Source: JAEVZK01 sp038202925 (lineage in GTDB: Bacteria > Armatimonadota > Fimbriimonadia > Fimbriimonadales > Fimbriimonadaceae). From it: DNA of 23,969 nucleotides. The stretch covers positions 1 through 23,969 of the forward strand of contig JBBREM010000034.1 in assembly GCA_038202925.1 (NCBI GenBank). Direction: 5' to 3'. The position numbers were made by a program, and so were the translations under genes. Positions 14,127 through 21,934 of the stretch are shown piece by piece (the stretch's first letter is position 1; the number at the start of each line of letters is the position of its first letter). The notes under the pieces were generated by a model. It had not been told where the DNA came from. It worked only from the letters and a program-made list of their open reading frames with translations, and did no database searches.

Positions 14127-15587
14127 ATGCCCCCGAACTCTTCGAAGGTGAAGATCGTCACGCTTGGCTGCGCCAAGAATGACGTGGATTCCGAGGAGAT
14201 CGCGGGCGTGCTCGCGGGAGCTGGCTACGCGGTGGGGGATGGCAACAGCGACGTCATTATCATCAACACCTGCGGCTTCCTCGAGGCGGCGAAGAAGGAG
14301 TCGATCGAAGCGATCCGCGAAGCCGTCAAGGCGAAGACCGCCGGCCATACGAAACGGGTCATAGTCGCGGGGTGCCTCGCCCAGCGCCTCGGCGCGGAAC
14401 TCGCTTTGCTCGCCCCAGGCGCAGATGCGTATGTCGGCGTCGGCCAAATGGGGCGATTCGACGAGATCGTCCGCGCCACCCCCTCTTCCATTTCCCCGGG
14501 GGAAGACTTAGGCAGCCGCCCCGCTCGTCCGGGAAATGGAGGAGGGGGCCGGGGGGTGGAGGTTTCGCAGCCCCTCATCGACATCTCGCCGCCGCACCAC
14601 CGCTGGGCGGACGTGGAGACCCGCGCCCGCGCCGGCCGGCCGTGGAGCGCCTATCTGAAGGTGAGCGAAGGCTGCGATCACAAATGCACATTCTGCACCA
14701 TCCCCAGCTTCCGAGGAGCGCACGTCTCCAAACCGATCGAGCGGGTACTTTCCGAAGCCAATCATCTGGCGAAGACCGGCTGCAAGGAGATCATCCTCAT
14801 CGCGCAGGAGGTGACCCAGTACGGCTACGATCTGTACCGCGAGTTCACGCTTCCCCGGCTGTTGCGGGAGTTGAACCAGATCGACGGCATTGAGTGGATT
14901 CGGATCCTCTACTTCTATCCGAATCGACTGACCGACGAGGTCATCGAGACGATGGCGAGCTGCGACAAGGTGGCCAAGTACATCGACATCCCGCTCCAGC
15001 ACACCCATCCGGACACCTTGCGAAGGATGAAGCGCCCTTGGGACGGCGAGCGGTATCTGAAGCTCGTTGAAAAGGTCCGCGCGGCGATGCCGAGCGTCGC
15101 GATTCGCACCACCTTCATCGTCGGCTTCCCCGGCGAGACGGACTTGGAGTTCGAGCACATGATCGACTTCATAAAAGAAGCGCGGCTCGACCGGGTCGGA
15201 GCTTTCGTCTTCAGCCGCGAGCCGGGCACGCCGTCGTACAACATGCCGGATCAGGTGCCGTTCAGAGTCAAGCGGCAGCGATACGACCGGCTCATGCGCA
15301 CCCAGCAGGAGATATCGCAGGCGGTGAACCAGTCGTATGTGGGCCGAGAGCTGAAGGTGCTGATCGAGGACAAGCGGGATGGCTGGCTGGTCGGCCGGTC
15401 CGAGCGCGACGCGCCGGATATCGATGGGCTCGTCTTCGTTGTCGGGAACGCCGCGCCGGGGTCGTTCGTGAAGGCGGAGGTTACCGCCGCCGAGCCGTAC
15501 GATCTCTACGCGCGCCTTACGAGCGCCGGCCCGATGCCGCGGCGGCTGCTGAAGCTGCGCCAAGCCGCGCCTTTGCAGCCGCGCTAA
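14127..15587 (+). CDS. rimO: ribosomal protein S12 methylthiotransferase RimO
   Basis: A 486-residue radical-SAM enzyme that adds a methylthio group to the conserved Asp of ribosomal protein S12. The N-terminal methylthiotransferase domain carries Cys15 (TLGCAKND), Cys49 (INTCGF) and Cys83 (AGCLAQR) for one iron-sulfur cluster. The radical-SAM motif is Cys183-x3-Cys187-x2-Cys190 (GCDHKCTFC), followed by the RimO-type IPSFRGAHVSKPIE, and a C-terminal TRAM-like domain (about 400-470) follows. RimO rather than MiaB is favoured by LGCAKND and IPSFRG. Residues about 117-146, between the first two domains, are a Pro/Gly/Ser-rich insertion encoded by a hairpin (14476-14562). An in-frame GTG at 14124 is an alternative start. 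Confidence 0.93.
   Translation: MPPNSSKVKIVTLGCAKNDVDSEEIAGVLAGAGYAVGDGNSDVIIINTCGFLEAAKKESIEAIREAVKAKTAGHTKRVIVAGCLAQRLGAELALLAPGADAYVGVGQMGRFDEIVRATPSSISPGEDLGSRPARPGNGGGGRGVEVSQPLIDISPPHHRWADVETRARAGRPWSAYLKVSEGCDHKCTFCTIPSFRGAHVSKPIERVLSEANHLAKTGCKEIILIAQEVTQYGYDLYREFTLPRLLRELNQIDGIEWIRILYFYPNRLTDEVIETMASCDKVAKYIDIPLQHTHPDTLRRMKRPWDGERYLKLVEKVRAAMPSVAIRTTFIVGFPGETDLEFEHMIDFIKEARLDRVGAFVFSREPGTPSYNMPDQVPFRVKRQRYDRLMRTQQEISQAVNQSYVGRELKVLIEDKRDGWLVGRSERDAPDIDGLVFVVGNAAPGSFVKAEVTAAEPYDLYARLTSAGPMPRRLLKLRQAAPLQPR
14476..14562. repeat. palindromic element inside the rimO coding region
   Basis: Arms at 14479-14499 and 14529-14548 are complementary except for one mismatch and one extra C, enclosing about 29 bases. 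The right side extends into GCCGGGGGGTGGAGG (14548-14562), the exact complement of a 15-mer in the intergenic palindrome at 13648-13662. It is in frame and adds about 30 residues. Confidence 0.72.
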
Positions 15588-15591
15588 CTGA

Positions 15592-15597
15592 TACGCT
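15592..15597 (+). promoter_or_regulatory. -10 box, possible leaderless transcript of the propeller protein
   Basis: TACGCT ends 8 bases before the GTG at 15606, in the short gap after rimO. No ribosome-binding site is seen. Confidence 0.35.
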
Positions 15598-15605
15598 ATT
15601 TCCAC

Positions 15606-16457
15606 GTGCTCTCCCTCGTCACGGCTCTCGTCTTTTTGCAACGCCCGCCGCCGCTCGCCCTTGCGGCAAGCGAAGACGGTGCGACGGTCGTAACCTTGCA
15701 AGCCGAAGGCAAAGTGATCGTGTGGCAAGTTCCCGCAGGCCCGCGCCCGGTGATGAAGCTGGCCGCCGAGTTCCAACTGCCGCAGCCTCCCCCGGCGCAG
15801 CCGCAGATGTTCCTCTCGCCGCATGGCTCGTATGCTTCGATTTCGACCGCAAATCGAACGGCTTCGGTGTTCGATTTGCGAACGAAGGCGCTTGCCATCG
15901 AAATTCGCCTCCCGCAAGGATTCAAAGGCGACGGCATCTGGCACACGAACGGGCACACGCTGATCTTCAACGGCCCGGCGTACTCGGTGGCGGAACTGTT
16001 GGCGGGGGGACCCGCCGTGCTCTTGCCCCTTACCGCGCCGTATGCGGTTACGAAGGATGGGCGGTTCGTTGCCGGGTTCAGCGGAACCGGCGTGATCCTG
16101 GCCGAACTGGCAACCGGGCGGATTAAGAAGCGGTTCGAGGATGCTCTTCCCGCTCAGCCGCCGATCGCGTTTTCGCCAAACAATGCTTTTCTCGCCACCG
16201 GGAGCCAGATATCGAAGCTCAAAGTGTGGTCAATACCCAACGCCAAGCGCTTGCCGATTGCGTCTCGCACTTCAACCACCATGCGGTTCGCGACCGAATA
16301 TGAGCTGTTGCTGCCCGACCTGCGCAAGGTGATCGACGTGCGCACGGGCCTCACCACGCGGTCGTTGCCTCCCAAACCGGTGCCTCCCGCGAACGGCATC
16401 CTAGTACCGGCGCCGAACTCGCCGGTCGGCGTGCGAGTCGCTTACTGGCCGCCCTAA
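15606..16457 (+). CDS. secreted beta-propeller-like (WD40-type) protein
   Basis: A 283-residue protein of unknown function. A short hydrophobic N-terminus (LSLVTALVFL...LALAAS) suggests export. Repeated strands with WD40-like phrasing follow: DGATVVTLQAEGKVIVWQV, GSYASISTANRTASVFDLRT, DGRFVAGFSGTGVILAELATG and NNAFLATGSQISKLKVWSI, spaced about 40-60 residues apart, as in a propeller with degenerate blades. The C-terminus is Pro-rich. The start is GTG, 18 bases after the rimO stop. Its stop overlaps that of the converging lipid kinase gene. Propellers are binding scaffolds, so no ligand can be named. Confidence 0.75.
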   Translation: MLSLVTALVFLQRPPPLALAASEDGATVVTLQAEGKVIVWQVPAGPRPVMKLAAEFQLPQPPPAQPQMFLSPHGSYASISTANRTASVFDLRTKALAIEIRLPQGFKGDGIWHTNGHTLIFNGPAYSVAELLAGGPAVLLPLTAPYAVTKDGRFVAGFSGTGVILAELATGRIKKRFEDALPAQPPIAFSPNNAFLATGSQISKLKVWSIPNAKRLPIASRTSTTMRFATEYELLLPDLRKVIDVRTGLTTRSLPPKPVPPANGILVPAPNSPVGVRVAYWPP

Positions 16458-17395
16458 GACGACGTCTCGCCGGGAAAGTTGGGCGCAACCAGTACGCGGA
16501 TGGCGGCGGGATCGATGGCGATGTCGATGGGAGTTCGCGCCCCGCTTTCGCCGTCGATAATGACGCGGCGCGAAGGATACGTCTCAACGCGCGCCGACTT
16601 GACTTGAAACGACTCGATCTCGGGCATGTCAACGTGATGGCCGCCCCACAGCTTGAGGGCATATTTCAACAGCGAGCCCTTGCTGGTCGATTTCAGCGCA
16701 TAGCCGTTCAGATAGTGGTCGGTGATCTCCGCTTCGGGAGTCACCGGAAACGGTCCCGCGTGAAATCTGCCGCTGCCGAAAACGACCTGCATCGTTTCGA
16801 AGGTCTCCGTCTTCTCCGGTGTAATGATTTTCGCCACGAACGGCCTATGCGCTACCACCGCTTTGAAGATCGCGACAGCGTACACGAATCGGCCGAGGCG
16901 CTTTTTTGCCTCGTCATCGAGGGCTTCCGCGATTCGGGTCGAGAGCCCAACCGTGACGACATTGACGAAATGCTTCTTGCCCGCAAGCCCGAGATCGACT
17001 TTGCGGGGAATGCCCTCGGCAAGAACTTGACATGCGCCGTCCACATCCGCCGGGATGCCCAGATCGCGCGCAAAGGCGTTGCCGGTGCCAAACGGGAGCA
17101 CGCCGAGAATGGAATCGCTGCCCTTGAAGAACGAGGCGCAGGCGCTCATCGTGCCGTCGCCGCCGCCGACGATGATCAGCGGCACCTTGTCCGCGACGGC
17201 CTTCTTGACCAGACCAGAAATCTTTGAAGGATCGCGAAGATCGTGCGCGGCGAGCAGCTCAAAGCCATCTTCGATGAGTTTGCGGTGAACTGCCGGGTAC
17301 CATTCGCGGCCCCTGCGGGACTTCGCGTTGCAGATCAAAACGGCCTGCCGCAGTTGCGCGGGCGCCTGTGGTTGTTTGGGGGTCCCGGTGGGCAT
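16454..17395 (-). CDS. diacylglycerol kinase-family lipid kinase (DagK/YegS-like)
   Basis: A 313-residue lipid kinase that phosphorylates diacylglycerol or a related lipid at the membrane. The nucleotide-binding loop GGGDGT (residues 77-82) is followed by the signature LPFGTGNAFARDLGIP (about 100-115), and the second beta-rich domain begins near FVNVVTVGLSTRIAE. The first residues (PTGTPKQPQAPAQ) are a disordered tail before AVLICNAKSRRG. Length fits the family. The gene starts divergently from the MFS gene and ends on the stop of the propeller gene (shared CTAA). Diacylglycerol kinase versus sphingosine-kinase-like specificity is undecided. Confidence 0.92.
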   Translation of the reverse strand: MPTGTPKQPQAPAQLRQAVLICNAKSRRGREWYPAVHRKLIEDGFELLAAHDLRDPSKISGLVKKAVADKVPLIIVGGGDGTMSACASFFKGSDSILGVLPFGTGNAFARDLGIPADVDGACQVLAEGIPRKVDLGLAGKKHFVNVVTVGLSTRIAEALDDEAKKRLGRFVYAVAIFKAVVAHRPFVAKIITPEKTETFETMQVVFGSGRFHAGPFPVTPEAEITDHYLNGYALKSTSKGSLLKYALKLWGGHHVDMPEIESFQVKSARVETYPSRRVIIDGESGARTPIDIAIDPAAIRVLVAPNFPGETSS

Positions 17396-17484
17396 GCGGT
17401 TAGTGTGACGACGCGAGCGTCGCGCGTGCTCCGATGGGCGAAAGACCCACTCTTGCCAAACGGGGTGGTGAAGAAGCCATAATC

Positions 17485-17513
17485 TTGCTTACTATGACCA
17501 GCCTGCTTATTAA
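17485..17513 (+). promoter_or_regulatory. candidate promoter of the MFS gene
   Basis: TTGCTT (17485-17490) and TATTAA (17508-17513) are 17 bases apart. A rival pair is TTGCCA (17453-17458) and CATAAT (17478-17483), with better boxes but a 19-base spacer. Either leaves a long leader containing two hairpins. Confidence 0.38.
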
Positions 17514-17519
17514 CTGATC

Positions 17520-17568
17520 CGCGCGGCACAATGCCGCGCGCCGACTCGTCCCTCCCGATTACTCGGGA
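17520..17568 (+). promoter_or_regulatory. two consecutive hairpins in the MFS leader
   Basis: CGCGCGGC (17520-17527) pairs perfectly with GCCGCGCG (17533-17540) over a 5-base loop. TCCCGA (17553-17558) pairs with TCGGGA (17563-17568) over TTAC. Neither is followed by a T-run. They lie 27 or more bases upstream of the start codon and could be a leader regulator or just stable structure. Confidence 0.4.
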
Positions 17569-17594
17569 CCGACCGTCATCAGGAGCAGACCGCT

Positions 17595-18854
17595 TTGTCC
17601 CCTTTATCCATTAAGCCATTTCGCAACCTCTGGCTCGGCCAGGCCATCTCCCAAATGGGGGATTCGTTCTATTACGTGATCTTCGCCTTCATGGTGCAGC
17701 GCGTGACAGGATCGTCGGCGATGGTCGGCTTCACGAGCGCGGTCGAGACTCTGCCCTATCTGCTGTTTAGCGCCTACGCGGGGGTTATGGCGGATCGCAT
17801 GGATCGGCGCAAGATCATGCTGCTCTCCGATCTGCTGAGCGCGGGCTTGTTGATCCTGTTCGCCTGCGTGGTGTTCCGCAGCGCGAATCCGCCCGTGTGG
17901 GCACTGATGACGACGGCGGGATTGCTCTCGACGGTGCGCGCCTTCTTCATCCCGGCAAAGAGCGCGGCGATCCCTGCGCTGGTGCCCGAGGACATGCTCC
18001 TGAAGGCAAACTCGCTGAGCGCGGCGACTCAGAGCTTTATGCCGCTGATCAGCCTCACGCTGTCGGCGCTTGTCCTGAGTGCGCTTTACGCGATCTCCGC
18101 TCGATGGTTCTTCCTCACGGCGGTGCTGCTGAACACGCTTTCGTTCGTCGGTTCGGCGATCTTTGTAGCCAAGCTGCCTGCGATCCTGCCCGACCGTGAT
18201 GAGCTTCACGAAAAGCACCCGATGCAGGATATGCGGGATGGCCTCGCCTACGTGCGCGGTCGCCACGAGCTGTGGATGTTGCTGGCGATGCAGCTCGTGT
18301 TGAACCTCATGATCAGCCCCTTCTTCGTGGTCTATCTGGCGGCCAACAAGCGGTGGTTTGGGGATCTTCCGAGCAACTTGGCTTGGTTCGAGGCCGCCTT
18401 CTTCGCCGGGATGGTGATATCGAGCTTCCTTGTTGGGAGGATGACGATCAAACGGGTAGGCCTCAGCTACATCGTCGGCGTCGCGGGCGTCGGAGTGTGC
18501 GTGGCGGTTATGGGATTCACGCCGGATTTCAGGCTGTTTCTGCTTTGGAACTTGCTGGCGGGCCTGCTCATGCCGTTCGGTTCGATACCGGTGAATACGT
18601 ACATGCAGATGACGGTGCCCGACGGATATCGGGGACGCGTCAACAGCGCCTGGGCAACCGCCGGCATCGGTGTTCAACCCATCGGGATGGCGTTGGGAGG
18701 CCTGCTCGTCGAGGGCGTTGGCTTGGTGGGAGGCTTTATCACAATGGGCGCGGGCATGTGCGCGGCATCCACGATTGGGCTGCTGGATCGTCGCTTCCGG
18801 GCGATGACCTTGCCTGAGACGGACGCGGCGGGGGCTGAGCCGGTGCCTGCCTAG
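17595..18854 (+). CDS. MFS transporter, probable drug or metabolite exporter
   Basis: A 419-residue 12-helix major facilitator of the EntS/MefA-like type. The helix 2-3 loop carries the MFS motif A in the form AGVMADRMDRRKIML (residues about 62-76). The N-terminus PFRNLWLGQAISQMGDSFY is characteristic of this branch. The start is TTG with a strong Shine-Dalgarno AGGAG (17581-17585), 9 bases upstream. It probably exports a small molecule by proton antiport; the substrate cannot be predicted. The last cytoplasmic tail is short and Ala/Glu/Pro-rich. Confidence 0.9.
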   Translation: MSPLSIKPFRNLWLGQAISQMGDSFYYVIFAFMVQRVTGSSAMVGFTSAVETLPYLLFSAYAGVMADRMDRRKIMLLSDLLSAGLLILFACVVFRSANPPVWALMTTAGLLSTVRAFFIPAKSAAIPALVPEDMLLKANSLSAATQSFMPLISLTLSALVLSALYAISARWFFLTAVLLNTLSFVGSAIFVAKLPAILPDRDELHEKHPMQDMRDGLAYVRGRHELWMLLAMQLVLNLMISPFFVVYLAANKRWFGDLPSNLAWFEAAFFAGMVISSFLVGRMTIKRVGLSYIVGVAGVGVCVAVMGFTPDFRLFLLWNLLAGLLMPFGSIPVNTYMQMTVPDGYRGRVNSAWATAGIGVQPIGMALGGLLVEGVGLVGGFITMGAGMCAASTIGLLDRRFRAMTLPETDAAGAEPVPA

Positions 18855-18878
18855 GGATGTGACAATTGCCGGGTGTCG

Positions 18879-18884
18879 TATGAT
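18879..18884 (+). promoter_or_regulatory. -10 box, probable leaderless M28 peptidase transcript
   Basis: TATGAT ends 7 bases before the ATG at 18892. GTGACA (18859-18864) resembles a -35 box but is only 14 bases away. No Shine-Dalgarno precedes this ATG. Confidence 0.45.
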
Positions 18885-18891
18885 GATTGCG

Positions 18892-20352
18892 ATGATCCGC
18901 AATATTAGCGGGCGCGTTCTCGCGCCCATGTTCTTCATGGCCGCCTTCCAATGTGTCTGGTCGCAGTCTGACCCGGCCACGGTGGCTCGAATAATCAACG
19001 AAGGCAAGAACCGCAACCAGGTGATGAAGCAACTGCGCGATCTCACCAACATCGGCCCGCGCCTGACGAGTTCGAGCAACCTTGAGAAGGCCGAGAAGCT
19101 GGCGTTGGGCAAATTCAAGTCCTTTGGCCTGAGCAACGTGCACTTGGAGAAGTGGGGCGAGTACCCGGTCGGATTCGACCGCGGGAAGAGCCACACCGGC
19201 CGGATGGTTTCGCCGGAGATGGTGAATTTCGAGTTCACGGCTCAGTCGTGGACTGAAGGAACGCACGGCCTCAAGAGGGGCAGCGCCATCTATGCGCCGA
19301 CCACGATGGCGGAGTTCGACGCAATGAAGGACAAGCTGAAGAGCACCTGGGTCATCTACAAGGCGGCGCCGCCCCGGCCGCCGCGCGTTCGACCTGGCGA
19401 GACGCCTCCGCCGCTTACCGACGAGCAGAAGGCGGCAGCCACTCTGCGCGAGGCGATCCTTGGCTCTGGAATCAACGGGATCGTTTATCCGAGCCGAAAT
19501 GAGCTGTGTGTTACCGGTGGCAACTACCGCGACAAGACCTTCGAGCACCACCCGATGGATGTGCAGATCATGGTCCGCAAGTCGGACATGGACAAAATCG
19601 TCGCGGACATGGACGCTCAGAAGCCGGTCGTGCTCGAGTTCAGCCTGGATCAGAAGTTCCGCAAGGGTCCGATCTCGAACTACAACGTGGTGGCGGACAT
19701 CACCGGCACCGACAAGCCGGATGAGGTCGTGATCGTCAGCGGGCACCTCGACAGCTGGGACGGCCCCGGCTCGCAGGGCGCGCTCGACAATGGGACCGGC
19801 TCATGCACCGCCATCGAAGCGGCCCGCATTCTGATGGCAGCGAAGGCGAAGCCCAGGCGCACGATTCGGTTCATCTTGTGGACGGGCGAAGAGCAGGGGC
19901 TCTTTGGCTCCGCCGGCTATGTGCGTGATCACAAGGATATTCTCGACAAGGTTTCGGCGGTCCTCGTCGATGACGGCGGAACGAACTACCAGGGCGGCTA
20001 CAACGGGCTTGCCTCTCAGAAGGACATTTTCGAGGCGGCCATCGCGCCGATGAACGCCGCCTTTCCGGATATGCCGGAGAAGTTCGTGGTCAGCGAGAGG
20101 ATGCCTCGCGGCGGGGGGAGCGACCATGCATCGTTCAACGCCGTCGGCGTGCCGGGATTTTTCACTATGGAGACGGGGCGCTCGGACTACAACTTCGTAC
20201 ACCACACGCAGCACGATCGGATCGAGCTAGCGATTCCCGAGTATCTGGTGCAGTCGTCCACCAACCACGCGGCGGTGTCGTACTACCTGGCATGCACGCC
20301 GGGGATGTTGCCGCGCGAGCCGAAGGTTGTCACCCCTCCGGCGGGCGGGTAG
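18892..20352 (+). CDS. secreted M28-family zinc metallopeptidase
   Basis: A 486-residue exported aminopeptidase or carboxypeptidase-like enzyme. With the ATG at 18892 the N-terminus is a signal peptide (residues 1-25, ending near VWSQS); a GTG at 18859 and ATGs at 18880 and 18883 would add up to 11 residues. A PA-type insert domain probably covers about 120-260, with a Pro-rich loop (PRPPRVRPGETPPP). The co-catalytic site is complete: His285 (SGHLDSWD), Asp299 (GALDNGTGS), Glu333-Glu334 (WTGEEQGLFGS), Asp360 or Asp361 (VLVDDGG) and a His in NFVHHTQHD (436-441). It is likely to degrade peptides outside the cell membrane. The gene follows the MFS gene by 37 bases. Confidence 0.92.
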   Translation: MIRNISGRVLAPMFFMAAFQCVWSQSDPATVARIINEGKNRNQVMKQLRDLTNIGPRLTSSSNLEKAEKLALGKFKSFGLSNVHLEKWGEYPVGFDRGKSHTGRMVSPEMVNFEFTAQSWTEGTHGLKRGSAIYAPTTMAEFDAMKDKLKSTWVIYKAAPPRPPRVRPGETPPPLTDEQKAAATLREAILGSGINGIVYPSRNELCVTGGNYRDKTFEHHPMDVQIMVRKSDMDKIVADMDAQKPVVLEFSLDQKFRKGPISNYNVVADITGTDKPDEVVIVSGHLDSWDGPGSQGALDNGTGSCTAIEAARILMAAKAKPRRTIRFILWTGEEQGLFGSAGYVRDHKDILDKVSAVLVDDGGTNYQGGYNGLASQKDIFEAAIAPMNAAFPDMPEKFVVSERMPRGGGSDHASFNAVGVPGFFTMETGRSDYNFVHHTQHDRIELAIPEYLVQSSTNHAAVSYYLACTPGMLPREPKVVTPPAGG

Positions 20353-20365
20353 CGCCAAGCCTCCA

Positions 20366-20392
20366 GAAGCCCCGCTATCCCAGAGGGGCTTC
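20366..20392. terminator. hairpin between convergent genes (weak terminator candidate)
   Basis: GAAGCCCC (20366-20373) pairs perfectly with GGGGCTTC (20385-20392) around an 11-base loop, 14 bases after the M28 stop. There is no T-run, so intrinsic termination is doubtful. Confidence 0.35.
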
Positions 20393-20405
20393 CACCGGAT
20401 GTCAT

Positions 20406-20516
20406 TGTCATCCTGGAACTGCGCGAGGGACGAGCCGCAGTGGGGCGGCTTGCTTGGGGACGGGTGCCGTCCACAGGTAGATCCTTTCGGTTCGCAAGCT
20501 CACTTCTAGGATGACA
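20406..20516. repeat. intergenic inverted-repeat element, copy 3
   Basis: TGTCATCCT (20406-20414) is inverted at AGGATGACA (20508-20516), and similarity continues inward with a few mismatches (GGAACTGCGC against the complement of GCTCACTTCT). It contains GATCCTTTCGG, like the GATCCTTCG core of copy 1. It lies between the convergent M28 and phosphomannomutase genes and has no coding capacity. Confidence 0.65.
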
Positions 20517-20529
20517 TTTGTCGCGGGTG

Positions 20530-21921
20530 CTAGCCTTTCACGATCGCCAATATCTCGGCGGTCTTCTGGCGCATCAGAGGTTCGTCTCCGCGCGTTTCCA
20601 CGTTCAGCCTTATGACGGGTTCAGTGTTGGAGCCGCGAAGGTTGAAGCGCCACGTCGGATACTCGATGCTCAGGCCGTCGATACGGTCGACTTTGCCATC
20701 TGTGTAGTGCCGCTCCACCCTCTTGAGCGTGGAGGGTACGTCTGCAACCTGAGCGTTGACCTCGCCCGAGCACGGATATTTGCGGATCATCTCGCCGACG
20801 AGATCGCCGAGGGAGCGACCCGTCTTGCCGATCAGCCGGGCTACGAGCAGAAAGGGCAGCATGCCACTGTCGCAGTACCAGTGCGCCCTGAAGTAGTGGT
20901 GGGCGCTCATCTCGCCGCCATAGGTGGCATCCTCGACGCGCATCTTTTCCTTGATGAAGGCATGGCCGCTCTTGCATTCCACCGCCTTTCCGCCCAGCTT
21001 CTCCACGATGTCGAGGGTGTTCCACATCAGACGCGGATCGTAGATGATCGTCTGCTTCGGATCGTCGTGCAAAATCGCCTGGGCAAGCAGCCCGACGATG
21101 TAGTAACCCTCGATGAAGTTGCCATGCTCGTCGAAGAGAAAACACCGGTCATAGTCCCCGTCCCAGGCCACGCCAAAGTCAAAGCCCCTTCCCTCAGAGT
21201 GGTTCGTCTCTGAGGGAGGGGGTTGGGGGAGGGAGATTCCGCGCATCGCCTGCATCGTCATCGCGCGGGATGCCTCCAGGATCGGATTCGGCACGCCGTT
21301 CGGGAAGCGGCCGTCGGGTTCGTCGCGCAAGTACGTGACCTCCAACGGCAGGCGCGGAACAAGCTGCTTGAGCGCGATCCCCGCCGCCCCGTTTCCCGGA
21401 TCGAGCAGCACCTTCAGCGGCTTCAGGTCCGCCGCCGGAACGATGGCCAGGAGGTGCTGCACGAACTCCAGGTAGCAGTTCTTCTCCACCCGCGAGCCGC
21501 TGCCGTTTCGTTCCCATTTTTGTTCGCTGGCGCGCCGCTCGATGTCGTTCAAACCGGTATCGCTGGATATGGGCCGGGACTCCTGCCGCACCATCTTCAT
21601 GCCGTTGTATTCGGCGGGATTGTGGCTGGCGGTGAGCATCACGCCGCCATCGTAGCCATAGTAGGCGGTCGCGAAGTAAACCATCTCGGTGCCGACCATC
21701 CCGAGATTCACGACATCGACCCCCGCATCGTTCAGACCTTTAGCGAGGGCGTCGTACAGCGAGGGGCCGCTGAGGCGGATATCGTAGCCGATGCAGACCC
21801 TCTTTGCGCCGGTTGCGTCGGCGTAGGCGCGCCCAATCGCATACGCAATATCCGAATTAAGCTCGGACGGCACCTTGCCACGAACGTCGTACGCCTTAAA
21901 GCAAGCAAGGTACTGCCCCAT
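20530..21921 (-). CDS. phosphomannomutase/phosphoglucomutase
   Basis: A 463-residue alpha-D-phosphohexomutase that moves phosphate between C6 and C1 of mannose or glucose for sugar-nucleotide and envelope glycan synthesis. The four signature loops are in order: phosphoserine Ser99 (TASHNP), metal loop Asp254-Gly-Asp256-x-Asp258 (DGDYDR), sugar-binding GEMSAHH (336-342) and phosphate-binding RGSNTEP (429-435). GEMSAHH points to the ManB/AlgC-like group. The ATG at 21921 gives the family start (LACFKAYDVRGK) and is preferred over 21954. Residues about 227-246, just before the metal loop, are a Pro/Ser/Glu-rich insertion encoded by a hairpin. It follows the aldo/keto reductase gene by 13 bases. 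Confidence 0.93.
   Translation of the reverse strand: MGQYLACFKAYDVRGKVPSELNSDIAYAIGRAYADATGAKRVCIGYDIRLSGPSLYDALAKGLNDAGVDVVNLGMVGTEMVYFATAYYGYDGGVMLTASHNPAEYNGMKMVRQESRPISSDTGLNDIERRASEQKWERNGSGSRVEKNCYLEFVQHLLAIVPAADLKPLKVLLDPGNGAAGIALKQLVPRLPLEVTYLRDEPDGRFPNGVPNPILEASRAMTMQAMRGISLPQPPPSETNHSEGRGFDFGVAWDGDYDRCFLFDEHGNFIEGYYIVGLLAQAILHDDPKQTIIYDPRLMWNTLDIVEKLGGKAVECKSGHAFIKEKMRVEDATYGGEMSAHHYFRAHWYCDSGMLPFLLVARLIGKTGRSLGDLVGEMIRKYPCSGEVNAQVADVPSTLKRVERHYTDGKVDRIDGLSIEYPTWRFNLRGSNTEPVIRLNVETRGDEPLMRQKTAEILAIVKG
21185..21222. repeat. palindromic hairpin inside the phosphomannomutase gene
   Basis: CCCCTTCCCTCAGAG (21185-21199) pairs with CTCTGAGGGAGGGGG (21208-21222), 15 base pairs with one T-G pair, around an 8-base loop. 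G-rich sequence continues to about 21236. It encodes residues about 227-246, absent from my recollection of E. coli ManB at this site. Confidence 0.68.
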
Positions 21922-21934
21922 TGGAAGGGATGGT

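Noticed and set aside
13904..14182. 92-codon plus-strand frame (Asn/Pro/Arg-rich) in the gap before rimO
   Set aside because: Composition follows the CCCAAC and GTGAATGA repeats, it overlaps the rimO start in another frame, and it has no convincing ribosome site.
14508..15956. 482-codon minus-strand frame antisense to rimO
   Set aside because: rimO carries all catalytic cysteines in the other strand; the antisense product is Arg/His/Leu-rich with no motif.
17604..19238. 544-codon open frame on the minus strand across the MFS gene and the start of the M28 gene
   Set aside because: It is antisense to two well-supported genes, its product is rich in Arg/His/Gln without any family motif, and long antisense frames are expected in GC-rich DNA.
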